Shown here one piece after another: positions 9,449-17,022 of a stretch of DNA of 64,000 nucleotides. The notes under the pieces were generated by a model. It was not told the origin of the DNA, did not search any database, and was given only the letters and a program-made list of their open reading frames with translations. Every line of letters begins with the position of its first letter. Within the stretch, counting starts at the first letter, position 1. A program made the position numbers and the translations under genes. The DNA is taken from NCBI RefSeq assembly GCF_038050405.1, contig NZ_CP150901.1, positions 1,798,001 to 1,862,000 on the forward strand, given 5' to 3'. This DNA comes from Paraburkholderia sp. IMGN_8 (GTDB lineage Bacteria; Pseudomonadota; Gammaproteobacteria; Burkholderiales; Burkholderiaceae).

Positions 9449-9690
9449 GAAGTACCGCTGCGGCGCGCGCAGCGCCGCCGGAAGTATGACTGCCTTGTCA
9501 CCAGCGCGGAGTGTGCGAGAACACCGATTCCAGATGCTCCACTACCTCCTCCAAGCCAGGAGACCCGCTTAAGAGCTAGCGGTGTGAAGCCGCTTTCTTT
9601 GCTTACTTTCTTTGCGGCGGCAAAGAAAGTAAGTGCCCGCCCCGCACAGGGGCGACGCTAATAGACCACTAAGAAATCAAGGAAAGGCCA
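9449..9690. repeat. dispersed repeat, right arm of a large inverted pair
   Basis: Inverted copy of 8903-9142, running from GAAGTACCGCTGCGGCG to ATCAAGGAAAGGCC. The 306 bp between the arms resembles sequence at 53590-53715 near another copy. ORFs called in this interval look like chance readings of repeat DNA. The 9691-9905 stretch before the next gene holds only low-complexity A/C-rich DNA. Confidence 0.85.
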
Positions 9691-9905
9691 ACGCCGCAGG
9701 CGTACAACCAAAGACCCACGCCGTAGGCAAACAACCAAACCCCAACCTCGTAGTCAAATAAACCACCCCCCGGGAAGGCAAAAAACCTGTGTTACGCTTT
9801 CCCCAAGAAACTCTCGATGTAATTCCACATTCCATGCGTTCCTGGCGCATCCCCCACCCCCCGCCCAGTGGGCAAATCCAAACCGCTCGGGCCACTGACC
9901 TCGTC

Positions 9906-10652
9906 ATGTCGATCTCACATGCCGATCCGGACGCGCTCGCCGCAAGCATATTAAAAACGGTCGGCGACACCCTCCCAATCTCGCAGTGCGCCATCTTCGC
10001 CTACGAATTCGACGCCAGACCGCGCACAGTCTCAGCGGCCGACCACCGCGGTGGCCGATTTCTACGGGACGTCGCCGATCGCTATGCCACGCACTTCTAC
10101 GCGCTCGACGGCAACCGCGCGATAGTAGGTAGCCCGCAATCGAAACACCCGCACGGCGCGCTAGTGCTCCATCAGCAGCAAAGCGAAGAAATCGAAAACG
10201 AAGCGTACCGTGCCGCCTGCTACGCACAGCCCCACGTATCGGACCGGCTATCGTTGCTCGTGCAACCCATGGAAAGCGTCTGGCTCTCGGTCAATCTGTA
10301 TCGCGATAGCGCCTACGGCATGTTCCAACCGGGCGAACTGGAGCACATCGAAAGCGTTGCGCATCTGTTCGCGCACGCGGCCAAAAGCCATTACGCAATC
10401 AACGGTCAGCATCAGCAAGGCTCGGCAGCCGCGATGCTGGCCCGCGTGAGGCGCGCCTGCCCGGCGCTCACGCCGCGTGAACTCGATGTTCTGCGCGGCA
10501 CGCTCGAAGGGGCCAGCGCCGCGGAGATCGCCGAACGAATGGGCATCAAACCCACGAGCGTCGTCACGTATCAGAAGCGTGCCTACGCGCGGCTCGGCAT
10601 CTCCAGCCAGCGCCAATTGTTCGCGCTGTGTCTGCTGCCGCAGCCGTCCTGA
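9906..10652 (+). CDS. LuxR-family transcriptional regulator
   Basis: A regulator of about 248 residues with a C-terminal LuxR/FixJ helix-turn-helix (LTPRELDVLRGTLEGASAAE, then IAERMGIKPTSVVTYQKRAY). The N-terminal 170 residues match no named sensor domain that I recognise; they lack an obvious receiver-domain phospho-aspartate site and also the homoserine-lactone pocket pattern. The start is a guess: an in-frame ATG at 9789 lies in low-complexity sequence, while 9906 (MSISHADPDALAASI) begins convincing coding DNA. It is a single-gene unit between the repeat pair and a convergent LysR gene. Its target genes are unknown. Confidence 0.8.
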   Translation: MSISHADPDALAASILKTVGDTLPISQCAIFAYEFDARPRTVSAADHRGGRFLRDVADRYATHFYALDGNRAIVGSPQSKHPHGALVLHQQQSEEIENEAYRAACYAQPHVSDRLSLLVQPMESVWLSVNLYRDSAYGMFQPGELEHIESVAHLFAHAAKSHYAINGQHQQGSAAAMLARVRRACPALTPRELDVLRGTLEGASAAEIAERMGIKPTSVVTYQKRAYARLGISSQRQLFALCLLPQPS

Positions 10653-10723
10653 TCCGGCGTGAACAAAATGTGACGCCGAACGTCCGACGGTCAGCGACAA
10701 ATCAGCCACCGATCAGCCGAAAA

Positions 10724-11665
10724 TCACCCTCGCTTAGGCCTCGCCTCAGCCTGCGTCTCGCGATCCCAGCGTTTTAGCCATGGCGCGATGAAATCGACGA
10801 AACCATCCGCCGGCGGTGACAGCGCGCGTTCGGTCGAGCGATAAACGCACACCTCGCGGATCGTTTCAGGATCGACGATCCGCTTCATCATCAAGCCGAA
10901 CGTTCTGGCGAGCGGCGCGACATAAGCCGGCGCGAGCGTGACGGCGAGCCCTTGCGCGGCAAGGCCGAACGCTGTGGTGACGTTGTCCACCACGTCCACG
11001 GGAATGATGCGTGCCTCGACCGGCAGATTGGCCAGCATTTGCGCCACCGCGCGCTCGTGGTCGCGCCCGGTGGCGACAATCGGCACATCGCGCAGATGCT
11101 GCCACAGCACCCGGCGCCGCGCGTTCAATGGATGCGACGGCGCGCACCACATCACCCACGGGCTCACAAACGCCGGATCGCATCGGACCCGCGTGCCGCT
11201 CTGGCGGTCGGGGCCGATCGCCAGATCCACATCGCCGCTTTCCACACGTTCCACCAGCTGCTCGACCACGGTGTCGCAAATGCGAACCACCACCTTCGGC
11301 TTGTCGCGTGCATATTCGGCGATGGCCGCAGGCAGCGCGGTCGCCGCGATCACCAGCGGCGCGCCGACCCGCACGATGCCGGCGGCGCGATTACGGATAT
11401 CGTCAGCGGATTGGGCGGCCGCGCGTACATGGCGCAGCACCGATTCGGCCGATGATAGAAAATCCTGTCCCGCGCTCGACAGATTGACGCGCCGCGTAGT
11501 ACGGTCGAAGAGACGAAAGCCCAGTTCCGTTTCCAGCTCGGCCAGCAACTGGCTGACCGCCGACGAGGTCAGCCCGAGCCGATCCGCCGCCGCGCCGATA
11601 CTATGCAAATCGACGATGGCGAGAAACGCTTCGAACTGCCGGATGGTGACGCGAGTGAGAGGCAT
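10724..11665 (-). CDS. LysR-type regulator divergent from the aminotransferase operon
   Basis: A 313-residue LysR protein with a clear winged helix-turn-helix (RQFEAFLAIVDLHSIGAAAD then LGLTSSAVSQLLAELE) and an effector-binding domain. It is transcribed divergently from the aminotransferase at 11816 with a 150-bp gap, so it probably controls that three-gene operon and itself. The gap is A/T-rich (about 11676-11720) compared with its surroundings. The effector is not evident. Confidence 0.88.
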   Translation of the reverse strand: MPLTRVTIRQFEAFLAIVDLHSIGAAADRLGLTSSAVSQLLAELETELGFRLFDRTTRRVNLSSAGQDFLSSAESVLRHVRAAAQSADDIRNRAAGIVRVGAPLVIAATALPAAIAEYARDKPKVVVRICDTVVEQLVERVESGDVDLAIGPDRQSGTRVRCDPAFVSPWVMWCAPSHPLNARRRVLWQHLRDVPIVATGRDHERAVAQMLANLPVEARIIPVDVVDNVTTAFGLAAQGLAVTLAPAYVAPLARTFGLMMKRIVDPETIREVCVYRSTERALSPPADGFVDFIAPWLKRWDRETQAEARPKRG

Positions 11666-11815
11666 GAGGCGATTCTAAAGAAAAACTTACGAATCGTGAA
11701 AAATCGATTGATTGTGCCCGACACACACCTGGCCGACACTGGCCTTTCTCGACACCCGCATCCAAAGGCGCATTAGACTTCGTCTCTCTGCAAAGCCAAC
11801 ACTCAAGGAATTGCC

Positions 11816-13015
11816 ATGTTCGACCATATCCCCGCTTATCCCGGCGACCCGATCCTGAGCCTGAACGAGGACTTTCAACTCGATCCGCGCCCGAACAAGG
11901 TCAACCTGAGCATCGGCATCTATTTCGACGACGCCGGCAAGCTGCCGGTGATGGACGCGGTGCGCCGCGCGGAAACCGCGCTGCTCAATTCGATCGGGCC
12001 GCGTTCCTACCTGCCGATGGCCGGCTTGCCGCAGTATCGCGACACAGCTCAGGCGCTGGTGTTCGGCGCCGACAACGAAGCACGCGCAGCGGGCCGGATT
12101 GCGACCTTGCAGACGATCGGCGGCTCGGGCGCGCTGAAGGTCGGCGCCGATTTTCTGAAACGTTATTTCCCGGCCTCGCAGATCTGGATCAGCGACCCGA
12201 GTTGGGAAAATCATCGGGTGGTGTTCGAAGGCGCGGGCCTCACGGTCAACACCTATCCGTACTATGACGAACGCACCGGCGGCTTGCGTTTCGCGGACAT
12301 GCTCGACACGATCGGGCGCTTGCCGGAACAAAGCATCGTGCTGCTGCACGCGTGCTGCCACAATCCGACCGGCGTCGATCTGGATCAGGCCCAATGGGCC
12401 GAACTGGTGCCGGTATTGCAGCGCCGCAAACTGATTCCGTTTGTCGACATGGCGTACCAAGGCTTCGGCGCGGGTCTGGAAGAAGACGCGGCATGCGTTC
12501 GCCTGCTCGTCGAAGCCGGTGTGCCGTTGATCGCGGCCAACTCGTTCTCGAAGAATTTCTCGCTGTACGGCGAGCGCTGCGGCGCGTTGAGCGTGGTCTG
12601 CAAAAACGCGGAAGAGGCCGGCCGCGTGCTGGGTCAATTGATGTCGACGGTGCGCGCGAACTACAGCAATCCGCCTACGCACGGCGCGCGCCTCGTTGCC
12701 AATGTGCTGGCCGATGCGACGTTGCGCGCTTCGTGGGAGGCGGAACTCGGCGCCATGCGCGAGCGGATTCTCGCGATGCGCGAGACGATTCACGAAGGTC
12801 TCGCAGGCCGCGTCGATGAAGTGATGCGCGCGCGTTACGTCGCGCAGCGCGGCATGTTCACCTATACCGGCCTGAGCGAAACACAAGTCGAGCGCTTACG
12901 CAGCGAATACGCGGTGTATGTGCTGCGTTCCGGACGTATGTGCGTGGCCGGTTTGAATGCGCGCAACGCCGACTATGTGGCATCGTCGATCGCGGCGGTG
13001 GTGGCGAGCGCATAG
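11816..13015 (+). CDS. aromatic amino acid / aspartate aminotransferase (class I PLP enzyme)
   Basis: A 399-residue class-I aminotransferase of the TyrB/AspC type. Visible are the N-terminal KVNLSIGIYFDDAGKLPVMD segment, the cofactor motif LLHACCHNPTGVDL, DMAYQGFGAGLEED, and the Schiff-base lysine in SFSKNFSLYGERCGAL near residue 247. It ends with a conserved arginine region (GRMCVAGLNARN). An AAGGA ribosome site lies upstream of the ATG. It leads an operon with a class II aldolase and a ketopantoate-reductase-like protein, suggesting a catabolic or salvage role rather than core biosynthesis. Aromatic versus aspartate preference cannot be decided from sequence alone. Confidence 0.9.
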   Translation: MFDHIPAYPGDPILSLNEDFQLDPRPNKVNLSIGIYFDDAGKLPVMDAVRRAETALLNSIGPRSYLPMAGLPQYRDTAQALVFGADNEARAAGRIATLQTIGGSGALKVGADFLKRYFPASQIWISDPSWENHRVVFEGAGLTVNTYPYYDERTGGLRFADMLDTIGRLPEQSIVLLHACCHNPTGVDLDQAQWAELVPVLQRRKLIPFVDMAYQGFGAGLEEDAACVRLLVEAGVPLIAANSFSKNFSLYGERCGALSVVCKNAEEAGRVLGQLMSTVRANYSNPPTHGARLVANVLADATLRASWEAELGAMRERILAMRETIHEGLAGRVDEVMRARYVAQRGMFTYTGLSETQVERLRSEYAVYVLRSGRMCVAGLNARNADYVASSIAAVVASA

Positions 13016-13074
13016 CGGCTGATTGTTGCCAGCACGCTGCCCGCAGGAACGAAACGATAAAAGTGGAGACCTTG

Positions 13075-13866
13075 ATGACTACCCTCGAAGTACCACCGGC
13101 AACCGCACCGACGTACGCCGCGATGCATCCCGACGAATGGCAGGCACGCGTGCAACTCGCTGCGTGCTACCGCATCTTCGATATGCTCGGCTGGACCGAG
13201 ATGATCTACAACCACATCACGCTGCGCGTGCCGGCGAGCGTCAGCGGCGGCGAACGGCACTTTCTGATCAACCCGTTCGGCCTGCACTACGGCGAGGTCA
13301 CGGCGGGCAATCTCGTGAAGATCGACGCGCAAGGCCGCGTGCTCGACAATTCGCCTTATCCGGTGAATCCGGCAGGGTTCGTCGTGCACGCGGCGATTCA
13401 CGAAGGCTTGCCCGATGCGCACTGCGTGATGCACACGCATACTACGGCCGGCGTCGCGGTCGCGTGCCTCGAAGACGGTTTGCAGCAAACCAACTTCTAC
13501 AGCGCGCAATTGCACGACCGCATCGCGTATCACGACTTCGAAGGCATCACCGTGCATGCGGAAGAGGGGCCGCGCCTGCTCGCACATATCGGCAACAAGC
13601 AGGCGGTGATCCTGCGTAACCATGGTTTGCTCGCATGGGGTCACACGGTGCCGCAGACTTTCGCGGTGCTGTGGACGCTCAACCGCGCGTGCGAGATTCA
13701 GATGGCGACGTTTTCGATGGGCCGCGCGCGGCCAGTTCCCGAAGAGGTCGCGATCTGCTGCTCGCGCGACGCGTTGCAGTTCGATCCGCGTCATGGCGCG
13801 GGGCAGGATGTGTTCGATGCGCTGGTGCGGCGGGTGGACCGCATCGACGCCAGCTATAAAGATTGA
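13075..13866 (+). CDS. class II aldolase/adducin family protein
   Basis: A 263-residue member of the class II aldolase/adducin family, whose members include L-fuculose-phosphate and L-ribulose-phosphate enzymes. Metal-binding histidines are seen in CVMHTHTTAG (near residue 120) and in LRNHGLLAWG (near 183); the conserved YNHITLRVP segment lies near 43. The ATG at 13075 follows a GTGGAG ribosome site. It is separated by 59 bp from the aminotransferase and by 16 bp from the next gene, so it is part of one transcript. The substrate is unknown; the length and motifs fit bacterial adducin-like enzymes without assigned substrates. Confidence 0.88.
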   Translation: MTTLEVPPATAPTYAAMHPDEWQARVQLAACYRIFDMLGWTEMIYNHITLRVPASVSGGERHFLINPFGLHYGEVTAGNLVKIDAQGRVLDNSPYPVNPAGFVVHAAIHEGLPDAHCVMHTHTTAGVAVACLEDGLQQTNFYSAQLHDRIAYHDFEGITVHAEEGPRLLAHIGNKQAVILRNHGLLAWGHTVPQTFAVLWTLNRACEIQMATFSMGRARPVPEEVAICCSRDALQFDPRHGAGQDVFDALVRRVDRIDASYKD

Positions 13867-13882
13867 GGCGAGGATAGAAGCG

Positions 13883-14866
13883 ATGAAAGCAGGTATCTAC
13901 GGTGCGGGCGCAATCGGCGGCTGGATGGGCGTGAAACTCGCGCAGGCCGGCCACGATGTGAGCGTGGTGGCGCGCGGCGCGACGCTTGCCGCCTTGCGGC
14001 AAAACGGCTTGCGCCTGATCGAACGCGGCGAGACGCATACCGTGAAGGTGAACGCAAGCGAGCAGCCGGCGGAACTCGGCGTGCAGGATCTCGTCGTGGT
14101 GGCGGTTAAAGGACCGGCAATGGCGTCGGTGGCCGCGCACATTGCACCGTTGCTGAACGCGCAGACGATCGTGCTCACCGCGATGAACGGCGTGCCGTGG
14201 TGGTTCTGCGACGGGCTCGGCCGCGACTTCGCCGGCAAGCGGCTCAAGTCGATCGATCCCGAAGGCGCGATTGCCGCTGCCATTCCGACCGCGCAGACGG
14301 TGGGTTGCGTCGTGCACGCCAGCTGTCTGATCGAATCGCCCGGCGTCATCAGGCACCATCAGGGCGATGGGCTGATCGTCGGCGAGGCGTCCGGGCAGCC
14401 GAGCGAGCGCGTCAAGGCGCTCACGGCGACGTTGGCCGCGGCGGGCTTCAATGCTTCGATGTCGGAGCAGATTCAGCGCGACGTCTGGTACAAGCTGTGG
14501 GGCAACATGACGATGAATCCGGTCAGCGCGATCACCGGCGCGACCACAGACCGGATTCTCAGCGACGAACTGGTGCGCGGCTTCGTCACGAGCATCATGT
14601 TGGAAGCCAAGGAGATCGGCGCGCGTTTCGGCATTCCGATCGAGCAGGCGCCGGCGGATCGCCACGAGGTCACGCTGAAACTCGGCGCGATGAAGACCTC
14701 GATGCTGCAAGACGTTCAGGCGGGCAAAGCGGTCGAACTCGATGCGCTGGTGGCCGCGGTGCGCGAGTTGGGGCAATTGACCGGCGTGCCGACACCCTAT
14801 ACGGACGCGTTGCTAGGCCTCGCGCGTTTGCATGCGAGCACGCTGGGGTTGTATCCGGGGCGTTGA
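13883..14866 (+). CDS. 2-dehydropantoate 2-reductase family protein
   Basis: A 327-residue ketopantoate-reductase-family enzyme (NADPH-dependent reduction of a 2-oxo acid). It starts with the Rossmann motif MKAGIYGAGAIGGWMG and carries the family catalytic-lysine region QRDVWYKLWGNMTMNPVSA near residue 200, with the helical C-terminal domain following. The start at 13883 is favoured because the longer frame simply overlaps the aldolase. It ends the operon, before a terminator at 14886. The context with an aminotransferase and an aldolase suggests a catabolic keto-acid substrate rather than a pantothenate role, so no panE symbol is given. Confidence 0.88.
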   Translation: MKAGIYGAGAIGGWMGVKLAQAGHDVSVVARGATLAALRQNGLRLIERGETHTVKVNASEQPAELGVQDLVVVAVKGPAMASVAAHIAPLLNAQTIVLTAMNGVPWWFCDGLGRDFAGKRLKSIDPEGAIAAAIPTAQTVGCVVHASCLIESPGVIRHHQGDGLIVGEASGQPSERVKALTATLAAAGFNASMSEQIQRDVWYKLWGNMTMNPVSAITGATTDRILSDELVRGFVTSIMLEAKEIGARFGIPIEQAPADRHEVTLKLGAMKTSMLQDVQAGKAVELDALVAAVRELGQLTGVPTPYTDALLGLARLHASTLGLYPGR

Positions 14867-14885
14867 CGCGTGCTGGTCCGATGAG

Positions 14886-14919
14886 CCGTCCCACGTTGAT
14901 TGCGCGGGACGGTTTTTTT
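14886..14919 (+). terminator. intrinsic terminator of the aminotransferase operon
   Basis: A 7-bp stem (CCGTCCC / GGGACGG) with a 13-nt loop is followed by seven T residues. It lies 20 bp after the ketopantoate-reductase-like gene and before the convergent DUF2783 gene. Confidence 0.8.
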
Positions 14920-14928
14920 ATGCGCGCT

Positions 14929-15120
14929 TCACGCAGTCAAAGCGGAAGAAGATGGAAGCCGTGCCGCTTCGATCAGCGACAACGCCGTTTGCGTGTCGTT
15001 CAGTTCGGTCATACAAAGCAGCGCAAGGCGGGCGAGATACAACGGTGCTTGCGCTTCGCCTTCGTTGGTCAAGGTCTTGCAGAGTGTCGTGTAGACGACG
15101 TCGAGATCGCTATCGGTCAT
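14929..15120 (-). CDS. DUF2783 small protein
   Basis: A 63-residue protein with the DUF2783 pattern (LDVVYTTLCKTLTNEGEAQA, then PLYLARLALLCM near the middle). Proteins of this family are usually encoded just after an FAD monooxygenase, as here: 16 bp separate it from the end of the monooxygenase gene. Function is unknown; a role as accessory or stabilising factor is inferred only from this conserved neighbourhood. No signal peptide or membrane segment is seen. Confidence 0.8.
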   Translation of the reverse strand: MTDSDLDVVYTTLCKTLTNEGEAQAPLYLARLALLCMTELNDTQTALSLIEAARLPSSSALTA

Positions 15121-15136
15121 GTCGGTTCCCCTTGCG

Positions 15137-16858
15137 TTAGATCGTCAGGCTGGTCGTTACCGCAGCCAGCACGGCGGCCGCGCCGCCATTGCGCCATCGG
15201 GCGAGCACATGGCCGTCGGGCCGGATCAGATAGACGGTGCCGGGCGTGGCGTCGAGCATGTCATGCAGGCGGCCGGTGTGGTCGAATACAAGTGAATTGG
15301 CGTTGAGCGGCGCCGTGTCGGCTGTGACCACGGTGACCGTCTTGAACGGGATACGTTGTTCGCCAAGCGTGTGTTGAAGCTGTTCCCAGACGGTGTCGTG
15401 CGTGGCGTCGGCGCCGAAGCGGAGCGCGGTGAAACAGGGCCCTAGCAGATCCGTGAGATGGATATCTGCGCTGACGCCTTCGCACGCGCGTTTGAGTCTG
15501 CATTCCGGCAGCACAGCGCCAGGCGCCGGCCCGCTGGTGAATGCACCCGATGCATCGGCCGCAACCCGATTGAGCGGCGATTGAACATAGGCGATCGCAT
15601 GCGTCTGCCGCGGATTGATCAAGGGCCGCACGGCGGGATGCCGCTCGGCAAGTCCGAGCACGGCATTGCGCATCAGGTCGAAGGCGAACGACGGCGGCGC
15701 CATGAATTCGGTGCTCTTCATCCCGTAGCTCAGGTTTTCGCGCGCCGCGAACGCGCGCTCGTCGCTGTAACTGTCGAGCAGACGAGCCGACGCAATGCCG
15801 TTGACGACGCAACCAAGTTTCCAGCCGAGATTGTCGGCGTCGTCGATGCCGGAATTCGCACCGCGCACGCCGAAAATCGGCACGAGATGCGCGGCGTCGC
15901 CGGCGAAGAGCACGCAGCCGTGGCGATAGCGCTCGAGCGTCAAGGCATTGGCTTTGTAGACGGTGATCCAGATCGGCGACCAGTCGCCGGTTTCGCCCAT
16001 CGAATCGAGCACGCTCTGCACGCGCGGCATGACGTTTTCAGGCTGGACCGCGACGTCGGGGTCTTCGTCGTCGCGAAGCTGGTAGTCGATGCGCCAGACG
16101 TTGTCGGGCTGCTTGTGCACCAGCACCGTCGAGCCAGGATTGGACGGCGGATCGAAATAGGCGAGGCGTTCGGTGGGGCGTTCGCTCTTCAACTCGATAT
16201 CGACGATCACGTAACGGCCTTCGTAGGTGGTGCCGGTGAGCTTGAGGCCGAGCGCGTCGCGAATCGTGCTGCGGCCGCCGTCGCACGCGACCACCCAGCC
16301 GGCGCGCATTTGCCATGCGGTGTCGGCGGTGCGCAGATCCAGCGTGGCGCCGCCCGCGCCGTCGTCACCGTGTTGCTCGATACCGGTCACGCGGGTTTGC
16401 CAGCGGATTTCGATCAGATCGGTGTGCTGTTCCACTTCATCGAGCAGCAACTGTTCGATCTGGTACTGCGCGATGTTGATCATCGGCGGCAGCGATTGCT
16501 CGTCGTCCTGATGCATCGAAAAACGGAACACTTCCGCTTCGCGGTAGAAGCTGCGTCCGCCGGTCCACGGCAAGCCTTTTTGCAGGAAGCCGTCCACCAC
16601 GCCCAGCCGCTTGAAAATCTCCAGACTGCGCCGCGAGATGCAGATCGCGCGGCTGCCGGTGCATACGCCGTCGTCGGCTTCGATCAGCACCGAGCGCACG
16701 CCCTGGCGGGCCAGCGCGAGCGCCAGCGTCATGCCGACCGGACCGCCGCCGACAATCGCCACCGCGCGCTGCAACGGGTCGAATCCGTCGACCAGCGGCG
16801 GCACGATGCCGGCATAGTGACGAGGCGTGAACGGATAGGGTTTGAAGGTGCGGCTCAT
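15137..16858 (-). CDS. FAD-dependent aromatic-ring monooxygenase (MhpA-like)
   Basis: A 573-residue group A flavoprotein monooxygenase, similar to 3-(3-hydroxyphenyl)propionate and 3-hydroxybenzoate hydroxylases. The FAD-binding GxGxxG motif is near residue 36 (AIVGGGPVGMTLALALA). The DG-type motif VACDGGRSTIRDALG is near 185, and the GD motif FAGDAAHLVPIFGVRGANSG near 320 completes the FAD site. A C-terminal thioredoxin-like domain with VYLIRPDGHVLARWR fits the long subfamily. The DUF2783 gene follows in the same direction. The actual phenolic substrate cannot be named; no ring-cleavage dioxygenase is adjacent. Confidence 0.88.
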   Translation of the reverse strand: MSRTFKPYPFTPRHYAGIVPPLVDGFDPLQRAVAIVGGGPVGMTLALALARQGVRSVLIEADDGVCTGSRAICISRRSLEIFKRLGVVDGFLQKGLPWTGGRSFYREAEVFRFSMHQDDEQSLPPMINIAQYQIEQLLLDEVEQHTDLIEIRWQTRVTGIEQHGDDGAGGATLDLRTADTAWQMRAGWVVACDGGRSTIRDALGLKLTGTTYEGRYVIVDIELKSERPTERLAYFDPPSNPGSTVLVHKQPDNVWRIDYQLRDDEDPDVAVQPENVMPRVQSVLDSMGETGDWSPIWITVYKANALTLERYRHGCVLFAGDAAHLVPIFGVRGANSGIDDADNLGWKLGCVVNGIASARLLDSYSDERAFAARENLSYGMKSTEFMAPPSFAFDLMRNAVLGLAERHPAVRPLINPRQTHAIAYVQSPLNRVAADASGAFTSGPAPGAVLPECRLKRACEGVSADIHLTDLLGPCFTALRFGADATHDTVWEQLQHTLGEQRIPFKTVTVVTADTAPLNANSLVFDHTGRLHDMLDATPGTVYLIRPDGHVLARWRNGGAAAVLAAVTTSLTI

Positions 16859-17022
16859 GCGTGTCTCCTGGATCTTCGCTGCAGATGATTGCCCGCCGGG
16901 GCTTGGGCGCTCTTCAGGGGCGGTGCGAATCGATCAGCGAAGTATGAAGGAGGGGCGGCCAGGGCCTGTCCTCATTTTGGGTACAGGGAGGGGTTGGCGC
17001 GCAGGCCGGAGGAGCGCCTGGC

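Noticed and set aside
15458..16888. A 476-codon plus-strand ORF opposite the FAD monooxygenase
   Set aside because: It is a shadow frame; the minus-strand protein has all FAD-binding motifs, and the plus-strand one is His/Arg-rich without family features.
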